Positions 28,903 through 37,935 of a stretch of 64,000 nt of DNA are shown here, piece by piece. The notes beneath the pieces are model-generated. The model was not told where the DNA came from and did not search any database. It worked only from the letters and a program-made list of their open reading frames with translations. Position 1 is the first letter of the stretch. Every line of letters begins with the position of its first letter. A program made the translations under genes and the position numbers. Source of the DNA: Rhizobium binae. Its GTDB lineage: Bacteria; Pseudomonadota; Alphaproteobacteria; Rhizobiales; Rhizobiaceae. The stretch is taken from NCBI RefSeq assembly GCF_017357225.1, contig NZ_CP071604.1, forward strand, positions 2,235,001-2,299,000, read 5' to 3'.

Positions 28903-28946
28903 CCTGTCTGAAACAGCCTTGAATGGTATGTTCATTCGCCGTTCAG
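28903..28946 (-). promoter_or_regulatory. Phased heptamer array B (four half-sites, 11-bp period)
   Basis: On the minus strand CTGAACG, ATGAACA, ATTCAAG and TTTCAGA begin at 28946, 28935, 28924 and 28913, again with an 11-bp period. They match array A at the heptamers while the spacers differ. The array lies about 65-110 bp upstream of the 59 aa gene. Confidence 0.55.
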
Positions 28947-29025
28947 CCGTGGGAAACGGCGGGGCAAATCACTTGCGGCAAGGCGGTATCCGTGACAAAA
29001 GGCGTCAAACCAACGGCCGAGCCAG

Positions 29026-29520
29026 ATGACGACAGCTTTTTATCCCGGGTCCTTCGACCCGATCACCAATGGACATGTGGATGTTCTGGTCCAGGCCCTG
29101 AACTGCGCCGAAAAGGTGATCGTCGCGATCGGCATCCATCCCGGCAAGGCGCCGCTGTTTTCGTTCGACGAGAGAGCCGAGCTGATCCGCCTTTCCCTGG
29201 CGCAAGCGCTGCCCGGCAAGACCGGTGACATCACTGTCGTCGCCTTCGACAATCTGGTCGTCGATGCCGCCCGTGCCCATGGAGCAACGCTTTTGATCCG
29301 CGGCCTTCGCGATGGTACCGACCTCGATTACGAAATGCAGATGGCTGGCATGAACAGGGCGATGGCGCCCGACATCCAGACCATCTTTTTGCCGGCGGGC
29401 ACGGCTTCGCGGCCCATTACCGCCACATTGGTCCGCCAGATCGCCGCCATGGGCGGCGATGTCAGTGCTTTCGTGCCGGCCGCCGTCTTGCAAGCCCTCA
29501 CATCCAAGCGTCCAAACTAG
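29026..29520 (+). CDS. coaD: Phosphopantetheine adenylyltransferase
   Basis: CoaD converts 4'-phosphopantetheine and ATP to dephospho-CoA, the penultimate CoA step. The 164 aa protein has the nucleotidyltransferase motif [19 protein letters not shown] with its catalytic histidine, [21 protein letters not shown], and the C-terminal [10 protein letters not shown]. Length and motifs are standard. It is the first of a run of plus-strand genes continuing into two cyclophilins and queA-tgt. Confidence 0.96.
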   Translation: MTTAFYPGSFDPITNGHVDVLVQALNCAEKVIVAIGIHPGKAPLFSFDERAELIRLSLAQALPGKTGDITVVAFDNLVVDAARAHGATLLIRGLRDGTDLDYEMQMAGMNRAMAPDIQTIFLPAGTASRPITATLVRQIAAMGGDVSAFVPAAVLQALTSKRPN

Positions 29521-29578
29521 CAAGTTAAAAGTCTAGCAAACGCAAAGACCAGGCGGAACCCGCCGCAACGGAGCCCAT

Positions 29579-30151
29579 ATGAAACTCTTTTATCTCGCAT
29601 TTGCCGGCGTGCTGTATCTGGCCTCATTCGCGGGGGATGCCTTCGCCGAGGCGGCCGATCACTATCTCACCATCCAGCTGAAGAATGGCCCTGTCGTCAT
29701 CCAGTTGATGCCTGATGTCGCGCCGAAGCACGTCGCCCAGATCGAGGCGCTGGCCAAGAAGGGCGAATACGACAACGTCGCCTTCCACCGCGTCATCGAG
29801 GGCTTCATGGCCCAGACCGGCGACGTCAAATACGGCAACATGGAAAAAGGCTTTGATGCCAGCCTTGCCGGCACCGGCTCCTCCGACATGCCTGATATTC
29901 CGGCTGAGTTCTCCAAGACCCCGTTCGTGCGCGGCACGGTTGGCATGGCCCGCTCGCAGGATCCGAATTCCGCCAATTCGCAGTTCTTCATCATGTTTGC
30001 CGACGGTTCTTTCCTGAACGGCCAGTATACTGTCGTCGGCAAGGTCGTTTCCGGCATGGAAAATGTCGACAAGATCAAGCGTGGCGAAGGCCAGAACGGC
30101 GAAGTCAAAAATCCTGACCGGATGATCAAGGTCACCCTGGGCAAGAAGTAA
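29579..30151 (+). CDS. Periplasmic peptidyl-prolyl isomerase (cyclophilin, PpiA-like)
   Basis: A 190 aa cyclophilin with a signal peptide (MKLFYLAFAGVLYLASFAG, cleavage near AFA/EA), so it is expected in the periplasm. The catalytic domain contains VAFHRVIEGFMAQTGDV, RGTVGMARSQDPNSANSQFF and a final MIKVTLGKK. It catalyses cis-trans proline isomerisation in exported proteins. It is 29 bp upstream of a cytoplasmic paralogue, which suggests tandem duplication with divergence of location. Confidence 0.92.
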   Translation: MKLFYLAFAGVLYLASFAGDAFAEAADHYLTIQLKNGPVVIQLMPDVAPKHVAQIEALAKKGEYDNVAFHRVIEGFMAQTGDVKYGNMEKGFDASLAGTGSSDMPDIPAEFSKTPFVRGTVGMARSQDPNSANSQFFIMFADGSFLNGQYTVVGKVVSGMENVDKIKRGEGQNGEVKNPDRMIKVTLGKK

Positions 30152-30179
30152 GTTACAAGAGAAACAAGAGGAGAAGACA

Positions 30180-30689
30180 ATGGCCGAGATCAAGGATCCC
30201 GAAAACACCATCATTCTGGAAACCACCAAGGGCAAGGTTGTCATTCAGCTGCTGCCGCAGGTCGCTCCGGAGCACGTTGCCCGCATCAAGGAACTCACCC
30301 GCGAGAAGGCCTATGACGGCGTGGTTTTCCACCGCGTCATTCAGGATTTCATGGCCCAGACGGGCGATGTCGAATATGGCAAGAAGGGTTCTGAAACCTT
30401 CAATCCAGGCCGGGCCGGCATGGGCGGCTCCTCCAAGCCGGACCTGAAGGCTGAATTCTCCGCGACCTCGCATGTTCGCGGCACCTGCTCGATGGCCCGT
30501 TCGCAGAACCCGAACTCGGCCAACTCGCAGTTCTTCATCTGCTTCACCGACGCGCCGTGGCTGAACAAGCAATATTCCGTCTGGGGCCAGGTGATCGAAG
30601 GCATGGACAATGTCGACAAGATCAAGCGCGGCGAACCGGTTTCCGATCCGGATTCGATCGTCTCGATGCGGGTTGCCGCCGACGTCTGA
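30180..30689 (+). CDS. ppiB: Cytoplasmic peptidyl-prolyl isomerase (cyclophilin, PpiB-like)
   Basis: A 169 aa cyclophilin without signal peptide (starts MAEIKDPENTIILETTKGKV). It has VVFHRVIQDFMAQTGDVEYG, RGTCSMARSQNPNSANSQFF and the hallmark SQFFICFTDAPWLNKQYSVW. It catalyses prolyl isomerisation of cytoplasmic proteins. AGAGGAGAAG precedes the ATG. It is co-directional with the secreted paralogue just upstream. Confidence 0.93.
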   Translation: MAEIKDPENTIILETTKGKVVIQLLPQVAPEHVARIKELTREKAYDGVVFHRVIQDFMAQTGDVEYGKKGSETFNPGRAGMGGSSKPDLKAEFSATSHVRGTCSMARSQNPNSANSQFFICFTDAPWLNKQYSVWGQVIEGMDNVDKIKRGEPVSDPDSIVSMRVAADV

Positions 30690-30761
30690 TTGTGATTTCT
30701 GCTGGAACCCGCCCTTGCGCGAAAGCGCGGGGCGGGTTTCGCTTTGCCTGGAAGTACCACG

Positions 30762-31847
30762 ATGCGCGTAGACCTTTTCGATTTCGACCTGCCGGATGAA
30801 CGCATTGCGCTGCGGCCCGCCGAGCCGCGCGACAGCGCGCGCCTGCTGGTCGTCGATCCCAATGCGGAAAGCGCGCTCTCGGATCATCACGTTTACGATC
30901 TGCCGTCGTTCCTGCGGGCCGGTGACGCGCTTGTCTTTAATGACACCAAAGTCATTCCCGCCCATCTCGAAGGCATCCGCCATCGCGACGGCGCCGGCGG
31001 CCAGCAGGTGTCGGCAACGCTGCACATGCGCATCGGCCCCAGCCGCTGGAAGGCCTTTGCCAAGCCCGGCAAACGCATCAAGGAGGGCGACCGCATCGCC
31101 TTCGGCCATTCCGGCGAAAGCTGCTTCCTCGGCTCGCTCGATGCCACCGTCGAGGAAAAGGGCGAGGCGGGCGAGGTGACGCTCGCCTTCGATCTGTCCG
31201 GCCCGGCGCTCGACGAGGCGATCGCCGCCGTCGGCCATATTCCGCTGCCGCCCTATATCGCCGCCAAGCGCCCCGAGGACGAGCGCGACCGCGCCGACTA
31301 CCAGACGATCTACGCCCGCGAGGAGGGCGCCGTCGCCGCCCCCACCGCCGGCCTTCACTTCACGCCTGATCTGTTTGCGGCGCTGGATAAGGCCGGCATC
31401 GAACGCCATTTCGTCACGCTGCATGTCGGCGCCGGCACCTTCCTGCCCGTGAAGGCCGACGATACCGACGATCACAAGATGCATCTCGAAAGCGGTTATG
31501 TCAGCGCCGAGGTCGCCGCCCGGCTGAATGCCGTCAAGGCGAGTGGCGGGCGCATCGTCTGCGTCGGCACGACCTCGCTGCGGCTGATCGAAAGTGCGGC
31601 CGGGGAAAGCGGAGAGATCAAACCCTGGGCCGGCGCCACCGGGATCTTCATCACGCCTGGCTACCGTTTCAAGGCGGTCGACATGCTGATGACCAATTTC
31701 CACCTGCCGCGCTCGACCCTGTTCATGCTGGTCTCGGCCTTTTCCGGCTTCGAAACCATGCATGCGGCGTATGAACACGCGATTTCGACAGGCTACCGCT
31801 TCTACTCCTACGGCGACGCGAGCCTTCTTTTCCGGAAAGACAAATGA
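30762..31847 (+). CDS. queA: S-adenosylmethionine:tRNA ribosyltransferase-isomerase
   Basis: QueA transfers the ribosyl part of SAM to preQ1 at tRNA position 34 to give epoxyqueuosine. From the ATG at 30762 ([20 protein letters not shown]) it is 361 aa, a normal length. Conserved blocks include [48 protein letters not shown] and [20 protein letters not shown]. It overlaps tgt by 4 nt, forming the queuosine pair. Confidence 0.96.
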   Translation: MRVDLFDFDLPDERIALRPAEPRDSARLLVVDPNAESALSDHHVYDLPSFLRAGDALVFNDTKVIPAHLEGIRHRDGAGGQQVSATLHMRIGPSRWKAFAKPGKRIKEGDRIAFGHSGESCFLGSLDATVEEKGEAGEVTLAFDLSGPALDEAIAAVGHIPLPPYIAAKRPEDERDRADYQTIYAREEGAVAAPTAGLHFTPDLFAALDKAGIERHFVTLHVGAGTFLPVKADDTDDHKMHLESGYVSAEVAARLNAVKASGGRIVCVGTTSLRLIESAAGESGEIKPWAGATGIFITPGYRFKAVDMLMTNFHLPRSTLFMLVSAFSGFETMHAAYEHAISTGYRFYSYGDASLLFRKDK

Positions 31848-32974
31848 CCGAGAACTTCCAATTCACCCTGAAGAAGACCGATGCCGGCGCCCGCCTCGGC
31901 GAAATTTCCATGCCGCGCGGCGAAATCCGCACACCGGCCTTCATGCCTGTCGGCACGGTCGGCACCGTCAAGGCCATGTATCTCGACCAGGTACGCGACA
32001 CCGGCGCCGACATTATCCTCGGCAATACCTATCACCTGATGCTGCGCCCGACCGCCGAGCGGGTCGCCCGGCTTGGCGGTCTGCACAAGCTGATCCGCTG
32101 GGAACACCCGATCCTGACCGATTCCGGCGGCTTCCAGGTCATGTCGCTCTCCGGGCTGCGCAAGCTCGACGAACAGGGCGTCACCTTCAAATCGCATGTC
32201 GACGGCAGCCTGCACCATATGTCGCCGGAGCGCTCCATCGAAATCCAGGGCCTGCTCGGCTCCGACATCCAGATGCAGCTCGACGAATGCGTGGCGCTGC
32301 CGGCCGAGCCGAAGGAGATCGAGCGCGCCATGGAAATGTCGCTGCGCTGGGCCGAACGCTGCCGGGTCGCCTTCGGCGAGCAGCCGGGCAAGGCGATGTT
32401 CGGCATCGTCCAGGGCGGCGACATCCCGGCGCTGCGCATCCGGTCGGCCGAGGCGCTGAGCCAACTCGACCTCAAGGGTTATGCTGTCGGCGGCCTTGCC
32501 GTCGGCGAGCCGCAGGATGTCATGCTGCGGATGCTGGAAACGACGCTGCCCGTGCTTCCGGGGGAAAAGCCCCGTTACCTCATGGGCGTCGGCACGCCCG
32601 ACGACATTCTGAAATCGGTCGCCCGCGGTATCGACATGTTCGACTGCGTCATGCCGACCCGCTCCGGCCGTCACGGACTGGCCTTTACCCGCCGCGGCAA
32701 GGTGAATATCCGCAACGCCCGTCATGCCGAGGACATGCGTCCGCTCGACGAACAGTCGAACTGCCCGGCCTCGCGCGATTATTCCCGCGCCTATCTGCAC
32801 CATCTCGTCCGCGCCAACGAGGCGCTCGGCGGCATGCTGCTCTCCTGGCACAATCTCGCCTATTACCAGGAACTGATGCAGGGCATCCGCAAGGCGATCG
32901 CCGAAGGCCGCTTCGCCGACTTCATGGCGGAGACAATGGAGGAATGGGCAAGGGGCGATCTCGACCCGGTGTGA
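31844..32974 (+). CDS. tgt: tRNA-guanine transglycosylase (zinc-ligand cysteines altered)
   Basis: Tgt exchanges guanine 34 for preQ1 in GUN-anticodon tRNAs. The 376 aa protein has the active-site blocks [17 protein letters not shown] and [17 protein letters not shown], so catalysis looks intact. At the usual zinc site (CxCxxC in E. coli) this protein reads [15 protein letters not shown]: Ser305, Cys307, Ser310. Only the middle cysteine and the later histidine (SWHNLAYY) remain. The bases 32756-32773 confirm TCG, TGC and TCG codons. The gene ends 2 bp from the convergent acyltransferase. Confidence 0.94.
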   Translation: MTENFQFTLKKTDAGARLGEISMPRGEIRTPAFMPVGTVGTVKAMYLDQVRDTGADIILGNTYHLMLRPTAERVARLGGLHKLIRWEHPILTDSGGFQVMSLSGLRKLDEQGVTFKSHVDGSLHHMSPERSIEIQGLLGSDIQMQLDECVALPAEPKEIERAMEMSLRWAERCRVAFGEQPGKAMFGIVQGGDIPALRIRSAEALSQLDLKGYAVGGLAVGEPQDVMLRMLETTLPVLPGEKPRYLMGVGTPDDILKSVARGIDMFDCVMPTRSGRHGLAFTRRGKVNIRNARHAEDMRPLDEQSNCPASRDYSRAYLHHLVRANEALGGMLLSWHNLAYYQELMQGIRKAIAEGRFADFMAETMEEWARGDLDPV

Positions 32975-32976
32975 GG

Positions 32977-34047
32977 CTAGCTCGCCCCCGCGGGAAGCTC
33001 AGATGCTGGTCTTGGCGCAGTCATTGTTTTGAGCTTTTTGCGCACTGGCTCGTCGAAGTGAACGGCGACGATGCCGGCCATGATGATAATCGCTATCACG
33101 ACGACCATCCCGGCTGCCGGAGAGGCCGGGAGGTCAAAGCCCTTTTGCCGCAGTAAATGCAGCAACTCGAAGATGGGCGCGTGCAGGATATAAATTGGAT
33201 AGGAAATGATCCCCAGCCAACGGAATGCCAGCCCGAGTAGGCCGGTCTGCCTCGTGCGCATTGCGACCCAGACAATGGCCGGGAAGATGACCGAGCATAT
33301 GAAAAGATCGAAATAGGGAAAACCGTAGAATGTGCTCGCGGGTATATTCGTGATCACAATCAGGCAAGCACAGAGGAAGATGCCGATGGTATTGCCTCGA
33401 TTGACCGCATTCGGCCTCTGAAGCTCGTACAACCTGCGAAGGCAGATCCCGAGCGAGAACGAGAACAAAATTCTCGAGAAGCCAAATCCGAAATAGCCCG
33501 CCTGATGGCCAATGTCGAAATTGCCCCCAAGGGCTCCGTACAAGGTGATAGCCGCTGTTCCCAAGGCGACGGCGAGCAAGATTCTGGACGATAGTCGCAC
33601 CAGAAGAACGGAGAACAGCACTCCGGCCCAGAGTTCGAAGAAGAGCGACCAACTGGGCCCGTTTAAAGGAAAGGCGCCGCCCGTGCCTGCGTTTGGAATG
33701 AACAGAACCGCCCTCAGAAGAAGTCCGGCCAGGGTGAGGTAATCGAAGCCGAATTGAATTGCATAGCTGACCAGGCCAACAGGCAGAGAAAGCAGATATA
33801 CAGGATAAAGCCGAATGATACGCTGCAGCAGAAATCCGGCAGGCGAAATCTGTCCTGTTGCCAGTTGCCTTTCGTATGAATTCGCAAGCACGACGCCGCT
33901 CAAAAGAAAGAAAAGGTCAACGGCAAGGTAGCTGATGTTGACAGGTGTGGGACCAAGCGTGCCGCCAGTGTGTAGGAACATGACCATGATGGCCGCGATT
34001 CCTCGCAACGCTTCAAGAGTTGTGAAAAAATGCTTGCCTGTATCCAA
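32977..34047 (-). CDS. Acyltransferase 3 (OafA/NodX-type) membrane protein
   Basis: A 356 aa multi-span protein of the acyltransferase-3 family, which O-acylates surface polysaccharides, Nod factors or glucans. The N-terminal motif LRGIAAIMVMFLHTGGTLGP supplies the conserved Arg and His, and VDLFFLLSGVVLANSYERQL follows. About ten hydrophobic segments are visible. The local base composition is AT-richer and codon use looser than in the queA-tgt neighbours, which hints at acquisition or strain-specific content. Its acceptor cannot be told. It stands alone. Confidence 0.82.
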   Translation of the reverse strand: MDTGKHFFTTLEALRGIAAIMVMFLHTGGTLGPTPVNISYLAVDLFFLLSGVVLANSYERQLATGQISPAGFLLQRIIRLYPVYLLSLPVGLVSYAIQFGFDYLTLAGLLLRAVLFIPNAGTGGAFPLNGPSWSLFFELWAGVLFSVLLVRLSSRILLAVALGTAAITLYGALGGNFDIGHQAGYFGFGFSRILFSFSLGICLRRLYELQRPNAVNRGNTIGIFLCACLIVITNIPASTFYGFPYFDLFICSVIFPAIVWVAMRTRQTGLLGLAFRWLGIISYPIYILHAPIFELLHLLRQKGFDLPASPAAGMVVVIAIIIMAGIVAVHFDEPVRKKLKTMTAPRPASELPAGAS

Positions 34048-34174
34048 CCCGCCAATCCCCCGCTGGCGGATTTTTACTCCGGCACGATTTCAAAATAGTT
34101 AGTGCAACGAATCCAAGTGCCGGGCAGTGTTCCATTCAGCCAAGAACAGCGCGTTAAATGCCTTGAACAGCGCG

Positions 34175-34603
34175 TCAAATGCCTTTGCTGTCGGCATCCG
34201 GCATCATCTGCACGCCGTTGATCCGGTAGCTGCCGTCCGCCTGCCGGGTCATCTGGTAGATTGCCGTCCAGTCCCTGCCGTCGCGCCCTGATATCAGCAC
34301 CTCGTGGTAGATCAGAGCGCCGTTATCGATCGAGCGGCTGCGGCCGAAAGCGTAGTTGCCGGGGTGATAAACCGGCTCGTAGCTCTTCTTGACCATGGCG
34401 AAGAACAGGTTCTTGTCGGGGTACATCGCCTTGATACCGGGAGCGGCGAAGGAATAGGCGGTCTCGGCATCGTCCTTGAGGAAGGCTTTGATCTGTTCCT
34501 CGATCATCGTCCGCGTCGTGTCGATCGGATCTTCGGCGCGGGCCGAGACGGTGGAGAGGAGGGACGCGGCACACAGAATGACAACTGCGAAGAAGGCGCG
34601 CAT
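34175..34603 (-). CDS. DUF4864 secreted protein
   Basis: A 142 aa protein with signal peptide (MRAFFAVVILCAASLLSTVS, cleavage near ARA/ED) and a DUF4864 domain (DTTRTMIEEQIKAFLKDDAE, then AAPGIKAMYPDKNLFFAMVK). The domain has a tetratrico-free NTF2-like look, and its role is unknown. The start at 34603 puts the signal peptide at the N-terminus. A perfect hairpin sits just ahead of its ribosome binding site. It lies 81 bp downstream of the ketoacyl synthase gene. Confidence 0.78.
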   Translation of the reverse strand: MRAFFAVVILCAASLLSTVSARAEDPIDTTRTMIEEQIKAFLKDDAETAYSFAAPGIKAMYPDKNLFFAMVKKSYEPVYHPGNYAFGRSRSIDNGALIYHEVLISGRDGRDWTAIYQMTRQADGSYRINGVQMMPDADSKGI

Positions 34604-34617
34604 GGGTTGATCTCCAA

Positions 34618-34645
34618 CTCTATCGGGGAATGATCCCCGATAGAG
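34618..34645 (-). promoter_or_regulatory. Perfect 12-bp hairpin ahead of the DUF4864 gene
   Basis: CTCTATCGGGGA and TCCCCGATAGAG pair perfectly around ATGA. It is not followed by a T run on the minus strand, so it is probably not a simple terminator. It lies 15 bp upstream of the DUF4864 start and could affect mRNA stability or separate it from the ketoacyl synthase transcript. Confidence 0.5.
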
Positions 34646-34684
34646 AGGAAGTGTAGGCCATTTCCGGCGCAAGGAAAGCGGTCT

Positions 34685-35950
34685 TTACGACCAGCGCCGG
34701 AAGAGGGCGCTGGCATTGACCCCGCCAAAGCCGAAACCGTTGGTGATGGCATAGTCCATCGCCACGGGGCGCGCCGTCTTGCCGACGATATCGATGCCGT
34801 CGGCATCAGGATCGACCTCCTCCATGTTGCGGGTCGGCGGCGCGATCTGGTCGCGCAACGCCAGGATAGTGAAGATCGCCTCCAGCCCGCCGGCGGCCCC
34901 GAGCAGATGGCCGGTCGCCGATTTCGTCGCGCTAACTGCAATGCCGCCATTGCGACCGAAGACCGTGGCGATCGCCGCGATCTCGCCTTTGTCACCGACC
35001 GGTGTCGAGGTTGCATGTGCGTTCAGGTGCTTGACCTCGGACGCCGGGATCTTGGCCTGCCGGAGCGCCGCCTCCATCGCCCGGCGTGCGCCAGCGCCGT
35101 CTTCGGGGCCCGCGGTCATGTGGTAGGCATCCGCAGCTGTGCCGTAGCCGACGAGTTCGGCAAGCGGCGTCGCGCCGCGGGCAAGTGCATGCTCCAGCGT
35201 TTCGATCACCAGCATGCCGGCGCCTTCGCCCATGACGAAGCCATCGCGCGCCGCATCGAACGGCCGCGACGCCAACTCCGGCGTCTCGTTGAAGCCGGTG
35301 GAAAGGGCGCGCGCCGCGGCAAAGCCGCCAAGGCTCACCTTGTCGATGCAGGCCTCGGCGCCGCCGCAGATCGCCACATCCGCTTCGCCGGAACGGATCA
35401 GCCGCGCCGCATCGCCGATCGCCTGGACGCTGGCCGCGCACGCCGTCACCGGCGCGCCAAGCGGGCCCTTGAAGCCGTAGCGGATGCTGACCTGGCCGGC
35501 GGCGAGGTTGACGAGGAAGGAGGGCACTGTGAAGGGCGACAGCCGCCGCACGCCGCGCGCCTCACCGATCCGCACCGCTTCAGCAATGGCAGGAAAGCCG
35601 CCGACGCCGGAGGCGATGATCGTTGCGGTGCGTTCGCGTTTTGCTTCGTCGGTCGGCATCCAGCCGGCCTGCTTCACCGCTTCTTCCGTCGCCGCCATGG
35701 CGAAATGGATGAAGCGGTCCATCTTTTTCTGGTCCTTAGGTGTGATGTAGCGGTCGGGGTCGAAGCCCGCCTCGATATCCTCGGTGATACCGGGAACGCT
35801 ACCGCCGACCTTGGCCGAGAGGTCGCCGACGACATCCTCGGGCAGTGCCCTCAGACCCGAGGCGCCTGCGACAAGGCGTCTCCAGGCGGGCGCGACGCCG
35901 GTCCCGAGCGGCGAGACAAGTCCCATGCCGGTAACAACAATGCGGTCCAT
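34685..35950 (-). CDS. Beta-ketoacyl-ACP synthase II-type enzyme
   Basis: A 421 aa KAS II (FabF-type) condensing enzyme. The triad is complete: Cys171 in APVTACAASVQ, His312 in HLNAHATSTPVGDKGE and His348 in ATKSATGHLLGAAGG, with Lys343. The Cys motif TACAAS differs a little from the common TACSSG/TACSTG. The start at 35950 (MDRIVVTGMGLVSPLGTGV) is typical. It lies 13 bp after an HxlR-family regulator and is probably co-transcribed with it. That is unusual for housekeeping FabF, so it may be a regulated paralogue for a special fatty acid. Confidence 0.87.
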   Translation of the reverse strand: MDRIVVTGMGLVSPLGTGVAPAWRRLVAGASGLRALPEDVVGDLSAKVGGSVPGITEDIEAGFDPDRYITPKDQKKMDRFIHFAMAATEEAVKQAGWMPTDEAKRERTATIIASGVGGFPAIAEAVRIGEARGVRRLSPFTVPSFLVNLAAGQVSIRYGFKGPLGAPVTACAASVQAIGDAARLIRSGEADVAICGGAEACIDKVSLGGFAAARALSTGFNETPELASRPFDAARDGFVMGEGAGMLVIETLEHALARGATPLAELVGYGTAADAYHMTAGPEDGAGARRAMEAALRQAKIPASEVKHLNAHATSTPVGDKGEIAAIATVFGRNGGIAVSATKSATGHLLGAAGGLEAIFTILALRDQIAPPTRNMEEVDPDADGIDIVGKTARPVAMDYAITNGFGFGGVNASALFRRWS

Positions 35951-35963
35951 GATATTTTCCTTT

Positions 35964-36470
35964 CTATGCGTCGATGCCGAGATACCAGGCACGCATGCGG
36001 GCGATCCGCGCGCGCACCTCGTCATCGGCTGCGGGACCTGGAAGCAGGCTGGTGTTTTCGGGTGTCACTTCTTCGCCGGTCCGTGCGTCCACCAGTACCG
36101 TTTGGCGCTCTCTGCCCAAAGCGGCGTCGCCGAGCAGAAAGGCGAGATCTTCCTCCGGCATGTGCCGGCTTCCCCAGGAAAACAACGTCATCAGCACCGG
36201 AAAGAAATCGCGGCCCTTGTCCGTCAGCCGATATTCGTAGCGGGCAGGGCGCTGCTGGTAGAGCCGTCGTTCGAACAGCCCCTGATCCGTCAGATGTTTG
36301 AGCCGTCGTGTCAGGATGTTCGGCGCCACGCCGAGGCTCTTCTGAAACTCGTCGAAGCGAGACAGCCCCTGAAAGGCGTCGCGCAGGATCAGGATGCTCC
36401 ACCAGTCGCCGACGCTATCGAGCGCGCGCGCCGCTGGGCACTTGAACTCACTGAAGCTTGTCCGTTGCAT
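35964..36470 (-). CDS. HxlR-family transcriptional regulator
   Basis: A 168 aa winged-helix regulator. MQRTSFSEFKCPAARALDSV carries the conserved cysteine near residue 11, and WSILILRDAFQGLSRFDEFQ then APNILTRRLKHLTDQGLFER form the MarR/HxlR-type wing and helix. Members respond to reactive electrophiles or oxidation. The start at 36470 fits the family; a longer start at 36503 would translate the operator palindrome. It is the first gene of a two-gene unit with the ketoacyl synthase. Confidence 0.85.
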   Translation of the reverse strand: MQRTSFSEFKCPAARALDSVGDWWSILILRDAFQGLSRFDEFQKSLGVAPNILTRRLKHLTDQGLFERRLYQQRPARYEYRLTDKGRDFFPVLMTLFSWGSRHMPEEDLAFLLGDAALGRERQTVLVDARTGEEVTPENTSLLPGPAADDEVRARIARMRAWYLGIDA

Positions 36471-36507
36471 GATGGTAGTCACTACAACAGTGACTATCAT
36501 CATGCAA
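36465..36507. promoter_or_regulatory. 19-bp operator-like palindrome over the HxlR start
   Basis: TTGCATGATGGTAGTCACT (36465-36483) is repeated inverted at 36489-36507 with one mismatch and a 5-bp centre (ACAAC). The regulator's ATG lies inside the left arm. It is a strong candidate for autoregulation, at the DNA level or as an mRNA hairpin hiding the start codon. Confidence 0.65.
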
Positions 36508-36528
36508 GCGAGCTATCGGCGACATGTG

Positions 36529-36852
36529 CTAGATCGCGTCGCCGTCGAAAAATCGGGCAAGCGCGATGCCGGTCACCAGCATACCGGCCGCGGCGAAGAT
36601 CGTATCGCCCGGCGTGCCGATATAGAGCGGCCCGATATTGGCAAAGAGCAGGAAGGCGACTAGGAGGTTCGCCCAACCCCATATGACATTCACCGTCGCC
36701 GAACTCGGATTGGCGAATGGAGTGCGGAAGGGCCGGCCGCTGACGCCGTTGACGAAATGCGGGATCCCGTTGGTCAGAAATGCCGCGGCGATGAAATGGA
36801 CAATGTAAGCAATCCAGGGCAAAGGCTTCTTCTGACCTCCGATTGGCGTCAA
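36529..36852 (-). CDS. Hypothetical membrane protein
   Basis: A small protein of up to 107 aa with three hydrophobic segments: WIAYIVHFIAAAFLTNGIPH, VNVIWGWANLLVAFLLFANI and TIFAAAGMLVTGIALARFF. No ATG is available at the 5' end; it must start at a TTG, either 36852 or one about 33 bp further in (LPWIAYIV), the latter 12 nt after a GGAGG. No family is recognised with confidence. It lies upstream of the HxlR operator on the same strand. Confidence 0.6.
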   Translation of the reverse strand: MTPIGGQKKPLPWIAYIVHFIAAAFLTNGIPHFVNGVSGRPFRTPFANPSSATVNVIWGWANLLVAFLLFANIGPLYIGTPGDTIFAAAGMLVTGIALARFFDGDAI

Positions 36853-36957
36853 AGAGAATGTGTCCGGGATCGTGCCGCCGGCAAGAGGACGTTTACAACG
36901 CCGTGACGCGGCGGCCCGCCGCCGGAGAGTAGCGGGCTCTGTTACTGCGAGGTCGGC

Positions 36958-37146
36958 TCAGGCGAAGCCGAGCGGCAGATTTTCCACTTTCCTGTCGGCG
37001 CCATAATCGCGCTCATGCGGCGAACGACGACGCCCGTCGCGGCGAAAGGAAAGGTCGATGAGGTTTTCGGCGAAGATTCCATCGGGATAGGTGCCGGTAT
37101 CAAGGCAATCGGCCTCGATCTTGGGTGCAAGGATTTTCAGCATCAT
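36958..37146 (-). CDS. Small hypothetical protein (62 aa)
   Basis: A 62 aa frame starting MMLKILAPKIEADCLDTGTY, then GIFAENLIDLSFRRDGRRRS. GGAGG is well spaced before the ATG pair at 37146/37143. The protein is soluble and charged and no domain is recognised. The good ribosome binding site is the main support. Confidence 0.45.
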   Translation of the reverse strand: MMLKILAPKIEADCLDTGTYPDGIFAENLIDLSFRRDGRRRSPHERDYGADRKVENLPLGFA

Positions 37147-37304
37147 CGGGGTTCCTCCACGGCGCAGCATCAACACTCGAAAAGGCCGCATGGTTCCGAT
37201 TATAAACCCCGAATTATTAATAAATTAACCATAAATGCCGGCCGAGGTCGAGCCGCTGCATCCCCTGCGCCACATGCGCCGCTGACTGAAATGGTATCGT
37301 CGCG

Positions 37305-37329
37305 GGAACTCCTGATCTTGCTCGCCGTT
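37305..37329 (+). promoter_or_regulatory. EcfG (RpoE2-type) general-stress promoter
   Basis: GGAAC (37305-37309) and CGTT (37326-37329) are separated by 16 bp, a full match to the alphaproteobacterial EcfG consensus. Transcription would begin about 20 nt before the next gene's start. Confidence 0.7.
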
Positions 37330-37341
37330 GATCCGGCATGA

Positions 37342-37752
<411 letters not shown>

Positions 37753-37935
37753 TCTCCGTGGACCCTGCCGACGGCCGCCCCATGCTCGGGGCGGTCTGAG
37801 CCTGCATGACGGATTGATGTCAAAACTGAAAAACAGCTGAAAACCGCGGATGTCTGATTGACATGGGAGCCTTCTAGAGAGGGCCCGAGAAGGAAGCGTC
37901 CACGACGCGCTTCCAGGTCTCGGAGACGCGCCCTC

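Noticed and set aside
37193..37197. GGAAC upstream of the 62 aa minus-strand gene as another EcfG promoter
   Set aside because: The nearest GTT is 18 bp away, outside the accepted 16-17 spacing.
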